Shown here piece after piece: positions 7,659 through 12,297 of a DNA stretch of 12,297 nt. Made by a program: the position numbers and the translations under genes. Under the pieces are notes generated by a model, which saw only the letters and a list, made by a program, of their open reading frames with translations, searched no databases and was not told the DNA's origin. Numbering within the stretch: position 1 is the first letter of the stretch; the number at the start of each line of letters is the position of its first letter. The stretch is from an uncultured Caulobacteraceae bacterium (GTDB lineage Bacteria > Pseudomonadota > Alphaproteobacteria > Caulobacterales > Caulobacteraceae): NCBI GenBank assembly GCA_946480495.1, contig CAMLKO010000018.1:1-12297 (forward strand). Reading direction: 5' to 3'.

Positions 7659-7844
7659 CGCTGTCCCTAGAACCTGAGAGATTCCGGAAGGGTCCGCCCT
7701 TCCTTGCTCCTTCGGCGAGCCCCGCGTTTCCGCGGCGCTACTTTCCAGCGTTCATCAGCCTTCGCGGTCCTTTTGCCTGAGCGTTTCCGGGGCGGTTGCG
7801 CCTTCGGCTCCGGGAATCTCCCGGTCTCTCCCGCGAGAGCAGGC
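7659..7844 (-). promoter_or_regulatory. Tandem glycine riboswitch of the gcv operon
   Basis: Two glycine aptamers lie in series on the minus strand. Aptamer 1 spans 7762-7836: P1 pairs 7831-7836 (CCGCGA on the plus strand) with 7762-7767, and it holds GGGAGAG, CCGAAGGCGCAA and CTCAGGCAAAAGGACCGCG. Aptamer 2 spans 7659-7750: P1 pairs 7746-7750 with 7659-7663, and it holds TGGAAAG, GCCGAAGGAGCAAGG and TCTCAGG...GGGACAG. Four leader bases (7841-7844) can pair with the linker (7758-7761), consistent with the known leader-linker P0 helix. Glycine riboswitches usually switch gcv genes on when glycine is plentiful. A possible -35 (TTGACT, 7870-7875) lies upstream, but I could not find a convincing -10. 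Confidence 0.95.
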
Positions 7845-7942
7845 CATAGGTGAGCGAGGGCCTGCACAGAGTCAATCGGACTCGACATTGCGCCTGTGGA
7901 TGGCCCAAGTGACGCAGCGTTCAACACGGGAGAGCGGGGGAA

Positions 7943-8254
7943 ATGGGCTCCCTTTATTTCATGCGCCTGGCGGCCTCGGGCCAGCAGTTCGGGCTGATCT
8001 ATTTCGGTAACGGCATCATCGCGGGCGCCGATACGACGGGCGTCCAGTACGACGGGACCTACGCGCTGGAGGACGGCCGCTTCCGCGGATCGGTGAAGGT
8101 GATCCAGGCGGTCGCCAACCGCGGCTACGGCTCGGAGAACGCGCCGCCGCTGACCTTTGACTGGCCCGAAGACCTGCAGGACGGCCAGCACCCGGCCTCC
8201 TGGGGATCGCAGGCGGTGACGATCTCGCTGCGCAAGCTGCGCGACCTGCCCTAG
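7943..8254 (+). CDS. Small beta-rich protein, possibly GrlR-like
   Basis: This 103-residue protein has no signal peptide. Its pattern of alternating beta strands (G-L-I-Y-F-G-N-G-I-I-A-G-A-D near 17-30, then Y-D-G-T-Y and G-R-F-R-G-S-V-K-V) recalls the small beta-barrel GrlR family. The founding member of that family represses type III secretion genes in enteric pathogens; relatives elsewhere are of unknown role. I see no secretion genes here, so the family link is tentative and no function is claimed. GGGAG (7928-7932) and GGGGG (7936-7940) precede the ATG. It diverges from the gcv operon and converges on the next gene, sharing the stop-codon tetramer CTAG. Confidence 0.75.
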   Translation: MGSLYFMRLAASGQQFGLIYFGNGIIAGADTTGVQYDGTYALEDGRFRGSVKVIQAVANRGYGSENAPPLTFDWPEDLQDGQHPASWGSQAVTISLRKLRDLP

Positions 8255-8469
8255 ACGCGGCCAGACTCCCGAAGCTGCTTGCGGCCGAGCGGCGTCAGCG
8301 CCACCGAGCCGTCCAGCCGATGGACCAGGCCGTTGTCGAGCGCGTCCTCCCAGATGGTCAGCCGCGGACAGGAACTGCGCCAGGCGTCCATCACCTCGCC
8401 ATAGGGCTTCGGCCCAGCCGACAGCCATTCGAGGAAGTCGAGGATCAGTGGCTCCGTCGGATCGCTCAT
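8251..8469 (-). CDS. Small winged-helix-like protein of unknown function
   Basis: This 72-residue protein begins MSDPTEPLILDFLEWL, followed by K-P-Y-G-E-V-M-D-A-W-R, C-P-R-L-T-I-W-E-D-A and V-A-L-T-P-L-G-R. The helix, helix and short strand-turn layout ending in a T-P-L-G-R-like segment resembles small winged-helix domains. I do not recognise a named family and claim no DNA target. A TTG seven codons upstream (8488-8490) could extend it to 79 residues, but the ATG at 8467-8469 is preferred. Neither start has a clear Shine-Dalgarno. Its TAG shares the palindromic CTAG with the convergent gene. The next gene upstream on this strand ends 36 nt away, so the two may be co-transcribed. Confidence 0.7.
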   Translation of the reverse strand: MSDPTEPLILDFLEWLSAGPKPYGEVMDAWRSSCPRLTIWEDALDNGLVHRLDGSVALTPLGRKQLRESGRV

Positions 8470-8505
8470 GACCGCAATGTCGGCCCGCAAGCGCGACGCT
8501 GCAAG

Positions 8506-8691
8506 TCAGGCGGCCGGAGTCTCCGCGTCAGAGCCGCCATCTAGCCCGCCGGCGGCGTCCGCCGCGTGCTGCAGCCAGGTCTGCGCGAGGTTGGTGAAGG
8601 ACTCGCGGATTTCGGGGTGGGTGCAGCTCTCGGCGATTTCCATGGCGGCCATGGCGCGGGTGACCGCGTCGCGGGTCGTCAGCTCTGGCAT
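8506..8691 (-). CDS. Small helical protein of unknown function
   Basis: This 61-residue protein contains two predicted helices separated by C-T-H-P-E-I-R-E-S-F, then L-A-Q-T-W-L-Q-H-A, and a Gly/Asp-rich tail. The pattern of a first helix, a D/H-P-E-x-R turn, and L-A-x-x-W in the second helix recurs in many small alphaproteobacterial proteins of unknown role. The ATG at 8689-8691 is chosen because GGGAGGA (8697-8703) lies five bases upstream. The longer frame would start at a TTG beyond that site. It is separated from argS by an 82-bp gap containing a hairpin. Confidence 0.72.
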   Translation of the reverse strand: MPELTTRDAVTRAMAAMEIAESCTHPEIRESFTNLAQTWLQHAADAAGGLDGGSDAETPAA

Positions 8692-8696
8692 GATGA

Positions 8697-8703
8697 TCCT
8701 CCC
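8697..8703 (-). promoter_or_regulatory. Shine-Dalgarno of the 61-residue small protein
   Basis: GGGAGGA on the minus strand is five bases before the ATG at 8691. It rules against the upstream TTG start at 8713-8715, which lies on its far side. Confidence 0.65.
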
Positions 8704-8709
8704 TTTCGC

Positions 8710-8754
8710 CGCCAAACGCCGGTTCGGCGCTGCGGTTGCGCCGCCGTTTTGGCG
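8710..8754 (-). terminator. Two-part hairpin after argS
   Basis: An outer stem pairs CGCCAAA (8710-8716) with TTTGGCG (8748-8754). An inner stem pairs CGGCGC (8725-8730) with GCGCCG (8738-8743) around a 7-nt loop. It starts 19 nt after the argS stop. No U-tract follows on the minus strand, so its role as a terminator is tentative. Confidence 0.4.
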
Positions 8755-8773
8755 ATCCCGGAGAGTTGATCGG

Positions 8774-10495
8774 CTACATCCGCTCGGGCGTGGCGATGCC
8801 CAGAAGCTCCAGCGCCAGCTCCAGCTGGGTCAGCGTGGCGCGAGCCAGCGACAGGCGTGAGGCGCGGGTTTCCTCGTCCGGCGCCTGGAGGATCGGGCAG
8901 GCGGCGTAGAACTTCGAAAACGCCTGCGCCAGCCGGTAGGCGTGATCGGCGATGAAGTTCGGCGCCTTCTTGTCGTAGGCCTCGGCCAGCGCCGCATCGA
9001 AGGCATCGAGCAGCAGGACGAGGTCGCGCTCGGCAGCCTCGCGCACGACGATCCGGCCGGCTTCGGCGCCGGCCTCGTCGGCCTTGCGCAGCAGCGATTT
9101 CACCCGGACGGCCTGATAGAGCAGGTAGGGCCCTGTCTTGCCCTCGAAGCTTGAGAAGCGCTCCAGGTCGAAGACGTAGCTGGTGCCGCGGAAGTTGGAG
9201 AGGTCGGCGAACTTCAGCGCCGCGACCGCCACCTTGTGCGCCGTCTCCTCGAACTCCTCCGACGGGAGCTCCGAGCCGAGGTCGGCCTCATGCAGCCGCT
9301 CACGGGCCTTGGCGCGGGTCATTTCGATCAGGTCGTGCAGCTTGAGCACGCCGCCTTCGCGCGTCTTGAAGGGCTTGCCGTCGGGCCCGTTCATGGTGCC
9401 AAAGCCGATGTGCTCCAGCGTCCCCTCCTGCGCGTAGCCCGCGAGGTAGGCGGCCCGGAACACCTGCTCGAAATGGTCCGCCTGGCGCTGGTCCACGCAG
9501 TAGAGGATCAGGTCGGGATCGAAGCTCTTGCGCCGATCGAGAATGGTCGCCAGATCGGTCGTGCCATACATCGCCGAGCCTTCGGACGAGACGACCAGCA
9601 GCGGCGGCAGCTCGCGCTTGTCGCCTTCGCGCGCCACGCGGACGATCCGGGCGCCCTGGTCCTCGACCAGCAGGCCTTTTGCCTCCAGCTCGCCGATCAT
9701 GCCCTCGATCAGCGGATCGGCGTCGCTCTCGCCCTTCCAGAGGTCGAAGTCGACGCCGAGCGCATGAAACTCCCGCTCCAGCGCCACGCGGCTGACCTCG
9801 ACGAAGCGGGCCCACATGGCGCGGTACTCGCGATTGCCGGCCTGCAGCTCTGCCGTCGCCTTGCGGGCGCGGTCGCGGTAAGCCGTATCCTCCTTCGCCT
9901 TCGCCGCGGCCATCGGATAGAGCCGGTCGAGCGTCGGCAGGTCGACCTGATCGAGCGCCAGCCTCTCGTCGTTCACCGCGACGATCAGCAGCCCCATCTG
10001 AAAGCCCCAGTCGCCGAAGTGGGCGTCGCCCCACACCTCGTCGCCCCGAAAGCGGTACAGCCGCTTGATCGACTCCCCGATGATGGAGGCGCGCAGATGG
10101 CCGACGTGCATGGGCTTGGCCACGTTCGGGCCGGCATAGTCGACGATCACCCGGCGCGGTTGCTCGACCGGCTCCGCGCCGGTCCGGGGATCGACGGCGA
10201 TCTCATTGGCGCGGGCCGACAGCGTCCCGGCGCTGACCCGGAAATTCAGGAAGCCGGGGCCGGCGATCTCCGCCGTCTCCAGCTCCGGCCGCCCTTCGAG
10301 CCTGGCCAGCACCGCGGCCGCGATGTCGCGCGGCGGCTTGCCGGCGGTCTTGGCCGCGGCCAGCGCGCCGTTGCACTGGAAGTCCGCAAGGTCGGGACGG
10401 TCGGACGGCGTCACCCGCCCAAGCTCGCCGGGCAAGCCAAGGCTCGCGAAGGCGGCCTGGACCGCTTCGCCCAGCACCCGTTTCAGGTCGCTCAT
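8774..10495 (-). CDS. argS: Arginyl-tRNA synthetase
   Basis: This 573-residue class I synthetase charges tRNA(Arg) with arginine in the cytoplasm. The HIGH motif appears as H-V-G-H (130-133) within [14 protein letters not shown]. The KMSKS equivalent is the degenerate K-P-F-K-T-R (374-379) usual for ArgRS. The N-terminal tRNA-binding domain covers about 1-90, and the C-terminal anticodon-binding domain ends in the conserved [10 protein letters not shown]. The ATG at 10493-10495 overlaps the stop of the upstream exported-protein gene as ATGA and has no evident Shine-Dalgarno, so it is probably translated by coupling. The length is typical and no defects are seen. Confidence 0.97.
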   Translation of the reverse strand: MSDLKRVLGEAVQAAFASLGLPGELGRVTPSDRPDLADFQCNGALAAAKTAGKPPRDIAAAVLARLEGRPELETAEIAGPGFLNFRVSAGTLSARANEIAVDPRTGAEPVEQPRRVIVDYAGPNVAKPMHVGHLRASIIGESIKRLYRFRGDEVWGDAHFGDWGFQMGLLIVAVNDERLALDQVDLPTLDRLYPMAAAKAKEDTAYRDRARKATAELQAGNREYRAMWARFVEVSRVALEREFHALGVDFDLWKGESDADPLIEGMIGELEAKGLLVEDQGARIVRVAREGDKRELPPLLVVSSEGSAMYGTTDLATILDRRKSFDPDLILYCVDQRQADHFEQVFRAAYLAGYAQEGTLEHIGFGTMNGPDGKPFKTREGGVLKLHDLIEMTRAKARERLHEADLGSELPSEEFEETAHKVAVAALKFADLSNFRGTSYVFDLERFSSFEGKTGPYLLYQAVRVKSLLRKADEAGAEAGRIVVREAAERDLVLLLDAFDAALAEAYDKKAPNFIADHAYRLAQAFSKFYAACPILQAPDEETRASRLSLARATLTQLELALELLGIATPERM

Positions 10496-11166
10496 TGCGT
10501 GGTTGTAGCCACGCCCGCGTTGGCGCGGAAGCGTTTGCCCGCACGGTTGAAGTCGGCCATTTCCGGCGTCACGTCGAAGCCCACCAGCACCTCGAAGTTC
10601 GAGCCGCTGGTTGTGGCCGCGGCGCGGGGGATGACGATGCCGTCAAGCTCGTCGGTCACGTCGACCCGCTCCTTGCCGCCGAACTTCACCGGCAGGTCGA
10701 AGTATTCCTTGGCGATGACCTCCTTGTTGCGGTCGGTCACGGCCACCCAGTAGCGGTAGGTCTTGGAGTCGCTCGTCGCCTGCGGACCCTTGCCCAGGGT
10801 GAAGAGCACCTTCATCTGCACCTTGATCGGCTGGTCGTCCTTGTACTCGCAGGCCGCCGAGATGCCCTGGATCTCGCCGGTGTAGACGACCGAGGCTGAG
10901 GCTTCCTGGCTGTTCTGGAACTCGTGATAGCGCGCGGCGTCGTAGAGCACCTTCACATACGGGCAGGGACCGGCGTTGCGCAGCGCGGGCAGCGGCGCTG
11001 ACGGCTGGTTCCACTCCTCGTCGCGCTTCTTCTTCTTGGCCGCCTCTTCGTCGTCCTGCTCCTGGCGGCCGCTGCCGGAGCTGCCGCCGTACTGGGCGTG
11101 GGCGCGTTCGCCGGCATAGGCGACGGTAAGCAGGGCGGCGAGGGCGAGGGTTGCAAAGCGGCGCAT
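10492..11166 (-). CDS. Exported protein of unknown function, upstream of and coupled to argS
   Basis: This 224-residue protein starts with a Sec-type signal peptide (two Arg, then a hydrophobic core to about residue 18) with a likely cleavage after A-H-A (22-24). There is no lipobox Cys. A low-complexity charged stretch (33-52, rich in Asp, Glu and Lys) precedes a compact domain from about 66. That domain has two cysteines, Cys68 and Cys106, that could form a disulfide in the periplasm. The strands around V-V-Y-T-G-E-I and Y-R-Y-W-V-A-V-T suggest a beta-rich fold. I do not recognise the family. It is the first gene of a two-gene unit ending in argS, joined by ATGA. Confidence 0.82.
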   Translation of the reverse strand: MRRFATLALAALLTVAYAGERAHAQYGGSSGSGRQEQDDEEAAKKKKRDEEWNQPSAPLPALRNAGPCPYVKVLYDAARYHEFQNSQEASASVVYTGEIQGISAACEYKDDQPIKVQMKVLFTLGKGPQATSDSKTYRYWVAVTDRNKEVIAKEYFDLPVKFGGKERVDVTDELDGIVIPRAAATTSGSNFEVLVGFDVTPEMADFNRAGKRFRANAGVATTTQ

Positions 11167-11193
11167 GTCACGTCCGAAAATAGAGGGGCGCAG

Positions 11194-11206
11194 GGCCGGA
11201 ACGGCC
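11194..11206 (-). other. Small hairpin in the leader of the exported-protein gene
   Basis: GGCCG (11194-11198) pairs with CGGCC (11202-11206) around a 3-nt loop, inside the roughly 50-nt leader predicted for the minus-strand transcript. No function can be assigned. Confidence 0.3.
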
Positions 11207-11224
11207 TTGAGCGATGTTCAGCGT

Positions 11225-11251
11225 GATAAAGGCATATCGGTGGCGTCGCAA
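11225..11251 (-). promoter_or_regulatory. Candidate promoter of the exported protein-argS unit
   Basis: On the minus strand TTGCGAC (11245-11251) is followed after 12 nt by CCTTTATC (11225-11232). The Caulobacter consensus is TTGACGS, 10-14 nt, then GCTANAWC; the -10 matches at six of eight positions. The start site would be near 11218. On the other strand TTGAGCG (11207-11213) and GTGATAAA (11223-11230) form a weaker candidate for ispH whose -10 occupies the same bases. Confidence 0.45.
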
Positions 11252-11277
11252 CGCACGAGCGCCTACCTTGCGGCGCG

Positions 11278-12237
11278 ATGAACGCGCCCGTCCGTCCCCG
11301 CCCCCGCCTGACCGTGCTGCTCGCGAGCCCCCGCGGCTTCTGCGCGGGCGTCGACCGGGCCATCCAGATCGTCGAGCGCGCGGTCGAGAAATTCGGTGCG
11401 CCGATCTACGTCCGCCACGAGATCGTCCACAATCGCCACGTGGTCGAGCGGCTGAAGGCGCTGGGCGCCGTCTTCGTCGACGAGCTGTCTGAAGCCCCCG
11501 CCGACCGGCCCGTGGTGTTCTCCGCGCACGGGGTGCCCAAGTCGGTCCCGGCCGAGGCCCAGGCGCGCCAGATGCTCTATCTGGATGCGACCTGCCCGCT
11601 GGTCTCCAAGGTCCACGTCGAGGCTCAGCGCCACTATGAGGCCGGCCGCGAGATCGTGCTGATCGGGCATGCCGGCCACCCCGAAGTCGTCGGCACCATG
11701 GGCCAGCTGCCGGACGGCGCGGTGGCGCTGATCGAGACGGTGGCCGACGCCGAGGCCTTCACGCCCCGCGATCCGGCCAACATCGCCTTCGTCACCCAGA
11801 CCACGCTGTCGGTCGACGACACCGCCGAGATCGTCGCCGCGCTCCGCCGCCGCTTCCCTGAGATCGCCGCGCCGCACAAGGAAGACATCTGCTACGCCAC
11901 GACCAACCGCCAGGACGCGGTGAAGCGGCTGGCCGAAGAATGCGACCTGGTGCTGGTCGTGGGTTCGCAGAACTCCTCCAACTCGCTGCGCCTGGTCGAG
12001 GTCGCCCTGCGCGCGGGGGCGAAGGATGCGCGGCTGATCGACGATGCATCCGGGCTCGATCCGGCATGGCTGGAGGGCCTCTCCACCGTCGGCGTGACGG
12101 CCGGAGCTTCCGCGCCCGAAGTGCTGGTGCAAGGGGTCGTCGATGCGTTGTCGGCGCGCTTCGACCTCACGGTCCAGGAACTGGGTCCCACGCGGGAAAC
12201 GGTGACCTTCAAGCTGCCTCGCGTGCTCGTGGAGTAG
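11278..12237 (+). CDS. ispH: 4-hydroxy-3-methylbut-2-enyl diphosphate reductase (IspH/LytB)
   Basis: This 319-residue enzyme reduces HMBPP to IPP and DMAPP, the last step of the MEP isoprenoid pathway in the cytoplasm. The three iron-sulfur ligands are Cys22 (R-G-F-C-A-G-V), Cys106 (D-A-T-C-P-L-V) and Cys205 (D-I-C-Y-A-T), matching E. coli Cys12, Cys96 and Cys197. His134 and Glu136 in G-H-P-E match E. coli His124 and Glu126, the substrate and proton-transfer residues. The ATG at 11278 is the only start that keeps the first Cys motif with a normal N-terminus; no Shine-Dalgarno is evident. It is divergent from the exported protein-argS unit across a 111-bp gap. Confidence 0.97.
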   Translation: MNAPVRPRPRLTVLLASPRGFCAGVDRAIQIVERAVEKFGAPIYVRHEIVHNRHVVERLKALGAVFVDELSEAPADRPVVFSAHGVPKSVPAEAQARQMLYLDATCPLVSKVHVEAQRHYEAGREIVLIGHAGHPEVVGTMGQLPDGAVALIETVADAEAFTPRDPANIAFVTQTTLSVDDTAEIVAALRRRFPEIAAPHKEDICYATTNRQDAVKRLAEECDLVLVVGSQNSSNSLRLVEVALRAGAKDARLIDDASGLDPAWLEGLSTVGVTAGASAPEVLVQGVVDALSARFDLTVQELGPTRETVTFKLPRVLVE

Positions 12238-12297
12238 CGGCGCTCGATTTCCCTAGCGTGCGGCTTTGCCCGCCCATACGCTTCCTTCCGGTCAAGT

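Noticed and set aside
7667..8428. A 253-codon minus-strand frame
   Set aside because: It runs through the glycine riboswitch and opposite the small plus-strand gene. It is a composition artefact.
9236..10753. A 505-codon plus-strand frame opposite argS
   Set aside because: Antisense shadow of argS and the exported-protein gene, with no motifs.
12238..12297. Possible promoter or start of another gene after ispH
   Set aside because: Only 60 bases remain, and I see no convincing promoter, hairpin or start codon with a ribosome site.

Overview
This is a GC-rich window (roughly 70 % by eye) of chromosomal housekeeping genes from an alphaproteobacterium, most likely of the Caulobacterales (Caulobacter/Phenylobacterium-like). 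The reasons are an isolated F0 operon carrying both b and b' subunits with no F1 genes after it, Caulobacter-type promoter spacing (TTGACGC, 12 nt, CCTATAGG), clustered GANTC sites of the kind methylated by CcrM, and the general character of the proteins. Genus assignment is an inference. There are no mobile elements, CRISPR arrays, rRNA or tRNA genes.

Positions 1-2651 (+) hold the F0 half of ATP synthase: promoter, atpI, atpB, atpE, the b' gene and atpF. This set builds the membrane proton channel, c-ring and peripheral stalk. A perfect GC hairpin follows atpE, and the b' and b genes overlap at TGATG. A convergent PGPGW-type membrane protein gene (2620-3096, -) overlaps the end of atpF by 32 bp.

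Positions 3201-7844 (-) hold the glycine cleavage operon, transcribed right to left: a tandem glycine riboswitch, gcvT (TTG start), gcvH, gcvPA and gcvPB. The P-protein is the two-subunit form. Glycine bound by the riboswitch should control T, H and P together. The complex decarboxylates glycine and passes the one-carbon unit to tetrahydrofolate.

Positions 7943-8715 hold three small genes: a possible GrlR-like beta-barrel protein (+), a 72-residue winged-helix-like protein (-) whose stop shares a CTAG with it, and a 61-residue helical protein (-).

Positions 8774-11166 (-) hold an exported protein of unknown function followed by argS, joined by an ATGA overlap. Facing away from them is ispH (11278-12237, +), the last enzyme of the MEP isoprenoid pathway. 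Their promoters appear to overlap in a 111-bp divergent gap. The last 60 bases hold nothing I recognise.

I found no evidence of a new multi-gene system. The points worth a second look are regulatory (the glycine riboswitch leader, GANTC cluster, atpE hairpin and divergent promoters) and the unknown small or exported proteins.
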